A stretch of DNA of 63,886 nt. Origin: Streptomyces sp. 150FB. Its GTDB lineage: Bacteria > Actinomycetota > Actinomycetes > Streptomycetales > Streptomycetaceae. Under the pieces are notes generated by a model that was given only the letters and a program-made list of their open reading frames with translations, did not search any database and had not been told where the DNA came from. Positions 50,542 to 59,456 of this stretch are shown piece by piece. The position numbers and the translations under genes were made by a program. The stretch is from NCBI RefSeq assembly GCF_000818195.1, contig NZ_JTHL01000001.1:9007040-9070925 (forward strand), in the 5' to 3' direction. Position 1 is the first letter of the stretch. The number at the start of each line of letters is the position of its first letter.

Positions 50542-51444
50542 ATGACACTCAAGAAGATAGTCAGCGAGACGTCAAGCCCCGTCTTCTCCCTGCCCTACTT
50601 CGTCGCGCGCGACGAGGGCTACTTCGCGGAGGAGGGCCTGGACGTCGAACTGGTCCGCAAGGGCGAGCGGGAAGCGATCATCAAGCCCGTCGAGGACCAC
50701 CACCTGATCTCCTCCTTCACCAGCAGGTCGAACTTCGAGTCCGGCGACGCCTCGCTGTACCGGGCCTGCGAGTGGGGCCAGATCCGGCGCTCGTACGACA
50801 GCGAGGCCGGCGGCCAGGTGGTCAGCAAGCGCGCCGCCGTCGGCAGCCAGGCGATCTACGTACGGCCCGACGACGCGGCCAACCACCCCCAGGACCTGGC
50901 GAATCGCACGGTGGCCGTCAACTTCCACCACGGCTCCCACTACATCGGCATCCAGACCCTGGAGGGCTTCCTCAACAAGGACGAGATCAACGTCGTCCAC
51001 GTCGGGGGACCGAAGGAGCGCTTCGAGGCGCTGCGCGACGGCAAGGTCGACGCCGCCGCCGTGATGGAGCCCTGGATCACCGTCGCCGAGAAGCTCGGCT
51101 ACAAGCTGATCGCCGAGGCCTTCTACGTGGGCGCCGAGATCGCCAGTCCGGACCTCGCCCCGGAGACCTTCACCGCGATCCAGCGCGCCGTGATCAAGGC
51201 CGTACACAAGATCAACGAGGACCCGAAGCCGTATCTGCACTATCTGATCGCCGATGTGCCCGAGGAGATCGTGCACCTCGACCCGACCGACTTCCGCCGC
51301 GACCGGCTCCGCTACACCGAGCCGGCTCCCTACCCGGCGGCCGAGTTCCAGCGCACGTACGACTGGATGGTGGCCTGGGACCTGATCCCCGAGGACGCCG
51401 ACTTCACGCAGATCGTCGACAACCGCCTCCAGATCGCCATCTGA
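50542..51444 (+). CDS. SBP-fold protein without signal peptide
   Basis: A 300-residue protein of the NMT1/SsuA-like periplasmic-binding fold (LPYFVARDEGYFAEEGLDVELV, VAVNFHHGSHYIGIQTLEGFL, RDGKVDAAAVMEPW). It starts directly with MTLKKIV and has no signal sequence or lipobox, so it should stay in the cytoplasm. Relatives with this fold in the cytoplasm include enzymes (THI5-like pyrimidine synthases, DszB desulfinase) and sensors. Its position after the sulfonate importer favours a sulfur-related role, unproved. AGAAAGG precedes the ATG. Confidence 0.75.
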   Translation: MTLKKIVSETSSPVFSLPYFVARDEGYFAEEGLDVELVRKGEREAIIKPVEDHHLISSFTSRSNFESGDASLYRACEWGQIRRSYDSEAGGQVVSKRAAVGSQAIYVRPDDAANHPQDLANRTVAVNFHHGSHYIGIQTLEGFLNKDEINVVHVGGPKERFEALRDGKVDAAAVMEPWITVAEKLGYKLIAEAFYVGAEIASPDLAPETFTAIQRAVIKAVHKINEDPKPYLHYLIADVPEEIVHLDPTDFRRDRLRYTEPAPYPAAEFQRTYDWMVAWDLIPEDADFTQIVDNRLQIAI

Positions 51445-51525
51445 CGGGTCGTCATTTTCCTCGCTGTGCGGAGTTGTCCGGAGCGCGCACGCACTCCGGT
51501 CAACTCCGCCCGGCGTAGTGCTCGT

Positions 51526-52890
51526 TCAGCCGCGCGGCTGCGTCACCACCGGCAGCGCGCCCATGCCCACCAGAGCCCGCGGTGTCGGCCGGACCGGGGT
51601 GACCGAGGTGGGCCGCAACTGCCACCGCGAGGCGATCGTCGCCAGTGCGATGCTCGTCTCCGCCATGGCGTAGTCGTCGCCGATGCATTTACGGCTGCCG
51701 GAGCCGAAGGGGATCATCGCGCCCTTCGGCACCTCCTTCACCCGCTCCGGTGTCCACCGGTCCGGGTCGAAGCGCTCCGGGTCGGGGAACAGGTCGCGAT
51801 GGTGGTGCAGGGCGTACGAGCTGTAGAAGACGACCGTTCCCGCGGGCAGCGACTGCCCGCCCAGTTCGGTGTCGGTCGAGACGACCCGGGTGACGAACCA
51901 CCCCGGCGGATACAGCCGCAGCACCTCGGTGACCACCCGCCCGGTGTACGGCAGATCCCCCGGGCCGTGGCCGGCGGGGCCGTCCAGGGCCATGAAGGCG
52001 TCCGCCTCCTCCTGGAGCCGGCGTTCGTATTCCGGGTGCCTGCCCAGCAGTTGGAGCGCCCAGGCCAGGGCCGTCGCTGTGGTCTCGGTGGAGGCGGTGA
52101 GGAAGTTCATCACCTGGTCGTGGATCTCCTGGTCGGCCAGTCGGTCGCCGTCCTCGTACCGGGCGGCGAGCAGCCCCGAGAGCAGGTCGCCGTGGTCCAC
52201 CCCGGCCTCGCGGTAGTCCCTGATCACCGTGTCGATGAGGACCCGTAGTTCCTCCAGCGCGCTCTCGAAACCCCGGCGCTCGGGGCTGGGTATCCGGTGG
52301 ACCAGGTCGATCGGCGCGACCATCCGCCGGTAGATCCCCTTGAGCACGATGGGCAGGCAGCGCACGATCTGGTCGACGTGGTCCCTCGCCATGTCGGTGG
52401 AGAGCAGCACACGGGCCCCGATCCGGGCGGTAATCGCGTGCATGCGCGCGTTGGCGTCGATCGTCCCGCCCGGATGCCAGGTGGCGGTCTCCGCCTCCGT
52501 CTCCTCACGTATCACCGCCGGGTACGAGGCGATGCGCTCGCGCCGGAACGACGGCTGCACCAGCCTGCGCTGCCGCCGGTGGTCCGCGTACGGGCAGTTG
52601 CCCAGGCTGTTGCCCATCAGGAGCTGGGTCTTCTCGTAGAACGGCCCGCCCCGGTCGAAGGTCCTCGGATCCTTCAGCATCTGGTCGATCAGTTCGGGGT
52701 GGCAGGCCATGTACAGCGGCTGCCCCTTCATGTTCAGCCGGACCAGGTCACCCTCGTACTGGAGCGAGGTCAGGAATTCGAGCGGGCGGCGCCGCATCGG
52801 CAGCAGATGCCCGAGGAGCGGCAGCCCACCGGGTGCCTGGGCCACCGACCACTGGCCGGGAGGGGCGGGTTGAGTCTGGGTGCGGGGCAT
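51526..52890 (-). CDS. Cytochrome P450
   Basis: A 454-residue P450. The haem loop FGSGSRKCIG has the thiolate Cys402, ExxR is in VVTEVLRLYPP, and the I-helix reads LTASTETTA, with Ser where Gly is usual before the acid-Thr pair. The N-terminus has a short Pro-rich segment and no membrane anchor. It is the last gene of a minus-strand operon that begins with AHBA synthase and probably hydroxylates or oxidises the product. Confidence 0.92.
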   Translation of the reverse strand: MPRTQTQPAPPGQWSVAQAPGGLPLLGHLLPMRRRPLEFLTSLQYEGDLVRLNMKGQPLYMACHPELIDQMLKDPRTFDRGGPFYEKTQLLMGNSLGNCPYADHRRQRRLVQPSFRRERIASYPAVIREETEAETATWHPGGTIDANARMHAITARIGARVLLSTDMARDHVDQIVRCLPIVLKGIYRRMVAPIDLVHRIPSPERRGFESALEELRVLIDTVIRDYREAGVDHGDLLSGLLAARYEDGDRLADQEIHDQVMNFLTASTETTATALAWALQLLGRHPEYERRLQEEADAFMALDGPAGHGPGDLPYTGRVVTEVLRLYPPGWFVTRVVSTDTELGGQSLPAGTVVFYSSYALHHHRDLFPDPERFDPDRWTPERVKEVPKGAMIPFGSGSRKCIGDDYAMAETSIALATIASRWQLRPTSVTPVRPTPRALVGMGALPVVTQPRG

Positions 52891-52894
52891 CGGA

Positions 52895-53770
52895 TCAGAT
52901 CCTTCCTTCCGCTGTCCGGGGGCCGGGCCTGCGGGCGGTCACCACGGCGTAGCCCAGCTCCGTGATGTCCCCGAAGCGGCTGAGATCCTCCACCATGTAA
53001 TGGAACTCCTCCTCGGAGACGAGTCCCTTCAGGGCCTCCCAGGACCGGGCGAGATTGCCGCCGACGATCCGGTACGACGGCCGGACGAACTCGCCGATGT
53101 CGACGAACTCGACCACTTCGAGGCCGGCCGCGCGTACGCAGGCCTCGTACTCGTCCTGGGTGAGCATGGGGCCCTGCTGGAAGTTCTTGTTCGCGGCCTC
53201 GACTAGCGCCCGGTGTTCGTCGCTCTCCAGCGGCCGCAGGAGTACGAAGTCGGTGACCGTGAGCAGCCCGCCCGGGCGCAGCACCCGGGCCAGGCCGGCG
53301 AAGACATCCGTACGGTCCTGCGCGTGGCAGGCGCTCTCGATGGCGTACGCCGCGTCGAAGGACGCGTCGGGAAAGGTCAGCGCGAGCATGTCGTGGACCT
53401 CGAAGCCGACGGAGTCGGCGAGGCCGCGTGCGCGGACCAGGTCCCCGGCCTGCCGGACCTGCTGCGGGGAGATCGTGATGCCCGTGACCCGCACCCCGTG
53501 CCGCGCCGCGATGTGCGCCGTGGCTTTGCCGTTGCCCGAACCGACGTCGAGCACCCGGGCACCGGGGGTGAGCCGGAGCCGGTCGGACACGAAGTCGGTG
53601 AGCCGGGCGCCGGCCTCCTCCACGGTGCTCGGATCGTCGGGCCCCTCCCAGTAACCTCCGTGCAGGAAGCCGCCCATGGCGGCGACCATCACCTCGGTGA
53701 TCCGGTCGTAGAACTCGCCTACGCCGCTCTCCCCTCCGTCCTCCCCGCCGGGCCTCGGCGCCTCAGGCAT
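52895..53770 (-). CDS. SAM methyltransferase 1 (UbiE/RebM-like)
   Basis: A 291-residue methyltransferase with VLDVGSGNGKATAHIAARHG (SAM motif I), TGITISPQQV, the ACHAQD segment and VLRPGGLLTVTDF. It resembles the sugar O-/N-methyltransferase group that includes RebM and the mitomycin MitM/MitN enzymes. Its start overlaps the stop of methyltransferase 2 by eight bases. Confidence 0.88.
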   Translation of the reverse strand: MPEAPRPGGEDGGESGVGEFYDRITEVMVAAMGGFLHGGYWEGPDDPSTVEEAGARLTDFVSDRLRLTPGARVLDVGSGNGKATAHIAARHGVRVTGITISPQQVRQAGDLVRARGLADSVGFEVHDMLALTFPDASFDAAYAIESACHAQDRTDVFAGLARVLRPGGLLTVTDFVLLRPLESDEHRALVEAANKNFQQGPMLTQDEYEACVRAAGLEVVEFVDIGEFVRPSYRIVGGNLARSWEALKGLVSEEEFHYMVEDLSRFGDITELGYAVVTARRPGPRTAEGRI

Positions 53771-54605
53771 CGGGGCGCACCGCCACGACCAGCAGATGGC
53801 CGAACTCCTCGACGCCGATCAGGTCGCCCGGGTTGAACTGTTGGACCAGCTCGCCCCCGTAGTCGGCGGCCAGTTCCGGGGCCGACTCCGTGATACGGCC
53901 GGAGAGTTCGACGAAGGTACGGCGCAGGGTGGGTTCGCTGATGTCCTTCATCTCCTCGAACCACAGGCCCGCCCGGCGCAGCAGCGGCGGATAGTCCTCC
54001 GCCTGGACCATCGTCATCATGAACTCGCGCAGATACCGTTCGACGGCGGGCCGCCCCGAGTCGGGGATCGGCGCGCGCTCGAAGAAGTCGGTGAGCACCA
54101 GCCGGCCGCCGGGCCGCAGTACCCGGGCGACATGGCGCAGCACCTGCGCCCGGTCCGGCATGTGGATGATGGACTCCAGCGCGATGACCGCGTCGAAGGA
54201 CCCGTCGGCGTACGGCAGGTCCATCGCGTCGGCGCGCTCGAAACGAGCCTGGTCGCCGAGGCCCAGTGTGGTGGCCAGCGCGTTGGCCCGCTGCACCTGC
54301 TTGTGGCTGACCGAGATGCCGGTCACCTGCGCGCCGGTGGTGCGGGCGATACGGCTGCCGGGAGCGCCGGTGCCGCAGCCGAGGTCGAGGACGCGGGAGC
54401 CGGGGCCGATCCGCAGCCGCTCCGTCATCAGGTCGGTGAGCCGGTCGGTCGCCTCGTTCAGGGAGGCGGTGCTGTCAGGGCTGTCCCAGTAGCCGAAGTG
54501 CAGGTTCTCGCCGAGCGTGACGCTGCCGAGGTCCGTGTAGCGGTCGTAGAGTCGGCCCACCTCGTCGGACACGGGGAGGGAGGGCGGAGCGGGCTGCTGT
54601 GCCAT
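53763..54605 (-). CDS. SAM methyltransferase 2 (UbiE/RebM-like)
   Basis: A 280-residue methyltransferase starting at ATG 54605. EVGRLYDRYTDLGSVTLGEN and LHFGYWDSPDS, VLDLGCGTGAPGSRIA, TGISVSHKQVQRAN and VLRPGGRLVLTDFFE are shared with RebM/sarcosine-dimethylglycine-type enzymes. It is clearly paralogous to the next gene; two methylations of one scaffold are likely. Confidence 0.88.
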   Translation of the reverse strand: MAQQPAPPSLPVSDEVGRLYDRYTDLGSVTLGENLHFGYWDSPDSTASLNEATDRLTDLMTERLRIGPGSRVLDLGCGTGAPGSRIARTTGAQVTGISVSHKQVQRANALATTLGLGDQARFERADAMDLPYADGSFDAVIALESIIHMPDRAQVLRHVARVLRPGGRLVLTDFFERAPIPDSGRPAVERYLREFMMTMVQAEDYPPLLRRAGLWFEEMKDISEPTLRRTFVELSGRITESAPELAADYGGELVQQFNPGDLIGVEEFGHLLVVAVRPDA

Positions 54606-54670
54606 CGGGCGCCTTTCGGGTGAGGGACCCCGCCGGCGCCGGTCGCCGGGCGGGGGAGGAGCGGTGCGGA

Positions 54671-56281
54671 TCAGACCAGTCCCAGATCCTGGTGAACGGC
54701 GTCGGTGATGCGGAAGATGCGCTCCCGGTGCCGTTCGTGCTCGACCTTGCCGTTGAGATGGACCGCCACGGCGAGGTGGGTCGCCGGGTCGGCGAAGGCC
54801 GTGGCGGTCCACAGTCCGTCGTGGCCGAACGCCCTGGGTGAGGCGTGGTGCGAGAAGCTGGTGAACTCCTCCCCGAGCGACCGGCATTCCAGCCGGACCC
54901 CGAACCCCCAGTCGGCGTTCCCGTACCGGTCGCGTACTCCCGTACGGTGACGGCCGGTCACCGCGGCCACGGTCGTCGGCGAGAGGACACGCCCGCCAGG
55001 GGCCGACCCTCCGGCGAGCAGCATTTCTAGGAGACGGCCCAGATCGCTGAGCGGGCCCCGGGTGTTCACTCCGGGGATGCGGCGGGTGGTGGCGGCCCGG
55101 GTCGACCAGAAGTAGGTGGGCTGGGGTGTGTCGCCGAGATTGCTCACATGGATGAGCGGGAGCCGGTCGCCGTACGCGTCGTAGTCGTCCGGTGTGAGAT
55201 GGACGCGGGTACGGTCCATCCCGCACGGGCGCAGGATCTCCTCCTCGACATAGCCGGCGTAGTCCCGTCCGTCGAGCACCGGGAGCAGCTCGGACAGCAC
55301 GAACCACGCCCACCACTGGCTGTAGTTTATGCCCGTCGGGGCATCCGCTGTGTCCGGACCGCGCGGGGGCAGTACGGCGCCGAACGCCCGGCGCAGCCGC
55401 TCCTCGTCCGGTCCCGCCACCACACCGTGCAGCGGGTCCTGGCCGGTGGGCACCGGGGCGGTGTGCGTGAGGAGTTCCATCGAGGTGATGGCCGCCTTGC
55501 CGCCGGTCCCGAACGCGGGCAGGTAGTGGGCCACCGGGAGGTACGGGTCGAAGTCCCCCCGCTCCCACAGCCGGCCGAGCGCGACCGAGAGCAGCGGCTT
55601 GGCGCAGCAGTACCAGAGCGGCGCGGAGTCGGCGGACATGGCGACCCCCGGCCTGGCCACGCCCAGTCCGGCGTCGGCCAGGGTCTTGCCGTCCAGGGAC
55701 ACGTACACCTGTGCGCCCGGGGTGGAGTCGCCCACCTCGCGGCGCAGCTCGCGCAGCGTCCGGGGCAGGGCTTCCGTCGCGCGCTCGACCGCCTCGGCGT
55801 CCGCCGGCGCGGCGCCTGCCTCGCGCTGCGTGTCCCGTACAACAGGCGCGCGGACCGACCCCGGTGGTACGGCGGTGCCCTCGCGCAGCGCGGCGACGTG
55901 TCTCGCCCGGTCGCGTTCCAGCGCGGCATCGATGAAGAACAACAGGCTGAAGTTGCCCGCGACGGTGACGTCACCGCGCTCCAGGATCTCCACCCGGGCC
56001 CGCGCGGGGCCGAGCAGCAGGTCGTAGGCGGCGGCGTACGGCAGAGCGATCAGCAGCCCGGGGGCTTCCCCGCCCGCCGGGGTCAGGCCCAGCCGTCCGC
56101 CCGCCAGATCGACGAGGACGTCCGTCGCGGTGACGACGCCGGGCGGCGGGTCGGTCAGGGTCAGCCGGAGCGCGACCGTGCTGCGCGGTACGGGGTCGGG
56201 GGCGGCCAGCCGCCCCACCACAGCGTCCAGCCAACCGGCGGACAGAAAAGCGGTGTTGGCGGGCCCGGGGAGTGTGGTCAT
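54671..56281 (-). CDS. SCP2-like / beta-lactamase-fold protein with Cys nucleophile
   Basis: A 536-residue two-domain protein. Residues ~1-135 resemble an SCP2-type lipid/small-molecule binding domain. Residues ~165-530 have the class C beta-lactamase/esterase fold. The SxxK motif is replaced by Cys225-Cys-Ala-Lys228 (WYCCAKPLL); the Tyr motif is INY320SQ and the third motif is H487-D-G489. Lys and Tyr are kept but the nucleophilic Ser is Cys. It may catalyse acyl transfer, amide or thioester chemistry on a carrier-bound or small product, rather than lactam hydrolysis. Start ATG 56281 lies 4 bases after the previous stop. Confidence 0.8.
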   Translation of the reverse strand: MTTLPGPANTAFLSAGWLDAVVGRLAAPDPVPRSTVALRLTLTDPPPGVVTATDVLVDLAGGRLGLTPAGGEAPGLLIALPYAAAYDLLLGPARARVEILERGDVTVAGNFSLLFFIDAALERDRARHVAALREGTAVPPGSVRAPVVRDTQREAGAAPADAEAVERATEALPRTLRELRREVGDSTPGAQVYVSLDGKTLADAGLGVARPGVAMSADSAPLWYCCAKPLLSVALGRLWERGDFDPYLPVAHYLPAFGTGGKAAITSMELLTHTAPVPTGQDPLHGVVAGPDEERLRRAFGAVLPPRGPDTADAPTGINYSQWWAWFVLSELLPVLDGRDYAGYVEEEILRPCGMDRTRVHLTPDDYDAYGDRLPLIHVSNLGDTPQPTYFWSTRAATTRRIPGVNTRGPLSDLGRLLEMLLAGGSAPGGRVLSPTTVAAVTGRHRTGVRDRYGNADWGFGVRLECRSLGEEFTSFSHHASPRAFGHDGLWTATAFADPATHLAVAVHLNGKVEHERHRERIFRITDAVHQDLGLV

Positions 56282-56284
56282 CCG

Positions 56285-57298
56285 TCACACCCCCGCAGTC
56301 ACCGCAGTCGGCACCCGAGGCGCGATCTCCTCGGCGAACCGCCGCAGACTCTCGGTCGAGGGATAGTCGCGGAACCACAGCACGAACTCCTCCACACCGC
56401 CGGCGGTGTACTCCCCGGCCTTCTCGACGAGTTGGTGCACGGTCCCGTACAGGCTGCGCCTGGCCAGCAGGTCGGGGTGGTGGCTCCAGAACACCACCAC
56501 GTGCGGGGTGGCCAGCCAGCGGTCCCGGCCGAGCCGGTCGTCGAAGACCCGGCACTCGGCGAACAGAGCGTGCCGCACGCCCGCCGGATCCAGCCCCAGC
56601 GCCTCCCGTCGCCGCCCGAAGTCCCGGATGGCGCGGGCCACTTCGTCGGGCTCACCCTCCCACTGCACGGCCGAGCACTCTCGTACGACTGCCTCGGGCA
56701 GCAGCGCTGCGGCGTCCGTCCGCGCCGCGTCCGCGCGTACGGACAGCGGCAGCCGGGGCCCTAGGGGCGTGGGCACCGCGTGCGCTCCGGCCAGTGTCAC
56801 CACTTCACCGTCGAGGGTGGTGCGGGTGCCGGTCCACAGTGCGCGCAGGGCCTCGACCGTCTCGCCGAGCGCGGCCGCCGTCTCCGCGCCGAGCGGAGCG
56901 CCTCCGGCCGCGAGGTGCTCGGAGAGGTGGTCGGCGGTGGGCAGGCCGAGTGTGAGCCGGCCGCCGGACACGAGGTCGGCGCACGCCGCCTGCTTGGCGA
57001 CAACAACGGCGTTACGGTGCGGGGGCAGCGCGCTCAGCAGGCCGAGCCCGATGTCGGGGACGGTCGCGGCGAGGGCGGCGAGGGCGGTCCATCCCTCGAT
57101 CACCGGCTGCGGTTCGCGGCGCGGCACGGTGTCCGTCCGGTCCTCCAGCCACAGCGTGTCGAAGCCGGAAGCCCGCGCCAGCTCGGCTGTTTCCGCCACG
57201 GTCCGCCACGCCTCCGCGCCGCTGAGACCCGCGAGTTCGAGACGGGCGCCCTGGGGCGCCACGACACTCCGGCGCGGACCCACCACCGGGGCGCTCAC
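56285..57298 (-). CDS. Luciferase-like (LLM) oxidoreductase
   Basis: A 337-residue TIM-barrel protein of the luciferase-like class (FMN or F420). ETAELARASGFDTLWLEDRTD, VPDIGLGLLSALPPHRNAVV and GRLTLGLPTADHL are typical. GTG 57298 overlaps the phosphatase stop (GTGA). Mitomycin-type clusters contain F420-dependent relatives; which cofactor is used here cannot be told from sequence alone. Confidence 0.85.
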   Translation of the reverse strand: MSAPVVGPRRSVVAPQGARLELAGLSGAEAWRTVAETAELARASGFDTLWLEDRTDTVPRREPQPVIEGWTALAALAATVPDIGLGLLSALPPHRNAVVVAKQAACADLVSGGRLTLGLPTADHLSEHLAAGGAPLGAETAAALGETVEALRALWTGTRTTLDGEVVTLAGAHAVPTPLGPRLPLSVRADAARTDAAALLPEAVVRECSAVQWEGEPDEVARAIRDFGRRREALGLDPAGVRHALFAECRVFDDRLGRDRWLATPHVVVFWSHHPDLLARRSLYGTVHQLVEKAGEYTAGGVEEFVLWFRDYPSTESLRRFAEEIAPRVPTAVTAGV

Positions 57299-57951
57299 CG
57301 GGTCACCTCGTCCAGGACGACCGCGAGCAGATCCGCGGGCTCCGCCAGGACATGGTCGGGCTGTTCGTCGCGGAGCGGGCCGGGGGACGTCTCGCCCCAG
57401 AGGGCCGCGGCCGTGGCCGTTCCGGCGGCCCGGCCGGCCTGGAGGTCGATGACGGCGTCACCCACCATCACGGCGCTCCCGGGTAACGCGCCGAGCCGGT
57501 GCAGCCCCTCCAGCACGATGTCGGGGGCGGGCTTGGGACGCGGCACCTCGTCGCTGCCGACGACGGTGTCCAGCAGCGGCAGCAGCCCCACCACGTCGAG
57601 CACCCGGCGCGCCCGCTCCCCGGTCTTGCCGGTGGCGATCGCCGTACCGATCCCCGACTCCCGCAGCCGCTTCAGCAGCAGCGGTACGTCGGGGTACACC
57701 TCCACCTCACCGATCAGCCGCTGGCTGGCCTCGACGAAGGGCCGCTCCATCGCGCCAGGGAGGTCCATCAGGCGCATGATGTCCGGGAAGTAGCGCCCCT
57801 GGTGGGTGCGGTACTCCTCGAACGGCGGCTCGCCGGGGCCCACCACCTCGTGGTATGCGAGGGCGAACGCCTGCCGCATCACCTGGAAGCTGTTGATGAG
57901 TACGCCGTCCAGATCGAAGACCACCGTGCGGTACTCCTGGTGCGCCGTCAT
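57295..57951 (-). CDS. rifM: HAD phosphatase (RifM-like)
   Basis: A 218-residue HAD hydrolase starting at ATG 57951. The nucleophile is Asp13 in VVFDLDGVLINS; GEPPFEEYRTHQGRYFPDIMRLM, TAIATGKTG and VGSDEVPRPKPAPDIVLEGL follow. This sequence closely follows the phosphatases of AHBA operons (RifM type), which release phosphate from a kanosamine- or amino-sugar-pathway intermediate. A TTA Leu codon is at 57486-57484. Longer upstream frame is repeat DNA. Confidence 0.87.
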   Translation of the reverse strand: MTAHQEYRTVVFDLDGVLINSFQVMRQAFALAYHEVVGPGEPPFEEYRTHQGRYFPDIMRLMDLPGAMERPFVEASQRLIGEVEVYPDVPLLLKRLRESGIGTAIATGKTGERARRVLDVVGLLPLLDTVVGSDEVPRPKPAPDIVLEGLHRLGALPGSAVMVGDAVIDLQAGRAAGTATAAALWGETSPGPLRDEQPDHVLAEPADLLAVVLDEVTR

Positions 57952-58007
57952 GTGCTCCCGTTCCCTTGCTGGAAGTGACCGGCAGTGTCCTGATGGGTCT
58001 GTCCGCG

Positions 58008-58136
58008 CCGAGCCGAGATGGGACGAGCCGGAGTGAGGTGGCCGGAGTGAAGTGGCCGGAGTGAATGGAGCCGAGGTGAAGCGAGCCGGGAGAAGCTGCG
58101 GGGGCGAAGCGGCCGGGGTGAAGTGAGCCGTGGCCA
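58008..58136. repeat. Degenerate 14-15-bp tandem repeats
   Basis: About seven imperfect copies of a unit like GCCGGAGTGAAGTG (GGAGTGAGGTGGCC, GGAGTGAAGTGGCC, GGAGTGAATGGAGCC, GAGGTGAAGCGAGCC, GGGGTGAAGTGAGCC and others) fill the gap between the AHBA synthase stop and the phosphatase start in the same operon. Confidence 0.75.
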
Positions 58137-58154
58137 GGTGCGCGCCGCCCTGTC

Positions 58155-59321
58155 TCAGCCGGCGGCGACGGCCTCGGCGAACACCTCGGCGAGCCGGTCC
58201 AGCACCGGGGTGTCGGCCAGCAGGACCCGGTGGTGCAGCCACACGCAGTCACGCCCTATCTCCTCGGACACCGGGCAGCGCTTGGCCAGATCGTCCACAT
58301 CGCCGGAGAAGGGGCCCTGCCAGAAACCCCGGGTGCGGTAGACCGGCGGGAAGGCGACGAACGCCGGGACGCCGTGCGCCAGCAGCGTGTCCACCAGTGA
58401 CAGACGCCGCTCGGCGGTCAGGCCGGGCAGCCGGACCATCGCCATGTAGTGCGACTTGACGTCGCACCGCTCGTCCCGGCCCTGCGGGACCACGCCGGGG
58501 ATCCGGGCGAGGGCCGCCATGAGGTGGCGCGACCGCTCCTCGCGCAGCGCGACCTGCGTCTCCAACCGCGACAACTGCGCCCGCAGTACCGCGGCGGAGA
58601 ACTCGTTCATGCGGTAGTTGGAGCCCTGGGTGCGGTGCTCGTACAGCCGGTCGCCCGGCGGGCGGCCGCAGCCGTGCCGCAAGTACGCCTGCTGGTAGGT
58701 GTCTTCGTCAGGGAGCAGGAGCGCTCCGCCCTCGCCCGCCGTCATCAGCTTGCCGTTCTGGAAACTGAAGGCGGCGATCGAGCCGAACTCGCCGACCCGC
58801 CGGCCGCGCCATCGCGCCGCGTGCGCGTGCGCCGCGTCCTGGAGGATCGCGACGCCTGTGGCGGAACTCAGCTCGGCCAGCGCGTCCATGTCCGCGAACT
58901 GCCCGGCCATGTGCACCGGCATGACGGCCTTGGTGCGCGGGGTGATGACGCGCGCCGCCGCGTCGACATCGAGGCAGTACGTGTCCGGGCGGACATCGGC
59001 GGGCACCGGCACCGCGCCCACCCGCTGCACGGCGAGCGAGCAGGAGATGAACGTGAAGGCGGGGACGACTACCTCGTCACCGGGGCCAACTCCCATGACC
59101 GACAGAGCCAGTTCGAGGGCATGGGTGCCGTTGGTGGTCGCGATCGCTCTCGGCGCGCCGTGGAGGGCGGCGAACTCCCGCTCGAAGCTGTCCACTTCGC
59201 TTCCACCGTTGCGCCACCAGCCCTCCTGGTCCAGGGCGCGCAACAGGCCCGCACGCTCCTCGGGTCCGCGCTGCGGCCAGGCGGGAAAGGTCAGAACCTG
59301 CTGGACCGGGCTGGATGACAT
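58155..59321 (-). CDS. rifK: 3-amino-5-hydroxybenzoate (AHBA) synthase
   Basis: A 388-residue PLP enzyme of the DegT/StrS family, the same length as RifK. Diagnostic stretches include FPAWPQ near residue 12, WWRNGGSEVDSFEREFAALH, VPAFTFISCSLAVQRVGAVPV, SFQNGK191LMTAGEGG (PLP Lys191) and DCVWLHHRVLLA near the end; all match AHBA synthases of ansamycin and mitomycin pathways from memory. It aromatises aminodehydroshikimate to AHBA. ATG 59321 has GAGAGG upstream. A promoter with TTGACG/CTAGAT precedes it. First gene of a seven-gene minus-strand operon. Confidence 0.93.
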   Translation of the reverse strand: MSSSPVQQVLTFPAWPQRGPEERAGLLRALDQEGWWRNGGSEVDSFEREFAALHGAPRAIATTNGTHALELALSVMGVGPGDEVVVPAFTFISCSLAVQRVGAVPVPADVRPDTYCLDVDAAARVITPRTKAVMPVHMAGQFADMDALAELSSATGVAILQDAAHAHAARWRGRRVGEFGSIAAFSFQNGKLMTAGEGGALLLPDEDTYQQAYLRHGCGRPPGDRLYEHRTQGSNYRMNEFSAAVLRAQLSRLETQVALREERSRHLMAALARIPGVVPQGRDERCDVKSHYMAMVRLPGLTAERRLSLVDTLLAHGVPAFVAFPPVYRTRGFWQGPFSGDVDDLAKRCPVSEEIGRDCVWLHHRVLLADTPVLDRLAEVFAEAVAAG

Positions 59322-59456
59322 GGTCGTGCCTCTCGGTCGATGGCGCGAGCGGGCTGGCGTAAGGAGATCGCGTGCGCTGCGGGAGCCCGGCCCCGGACGC
59401 GCGGAGTTCTGCGAAGAAGGCGGGCACAAGGGGTGCCGAACTGCGCTGGGTATCAG

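Noticed and set aside
54671..56281. A beta-lactam resistance gene
   Set aside because: The catalytic Ser is replaced by Cys, an SCP2-like domain is fused, and the gene lies within a biosynthetic operon.
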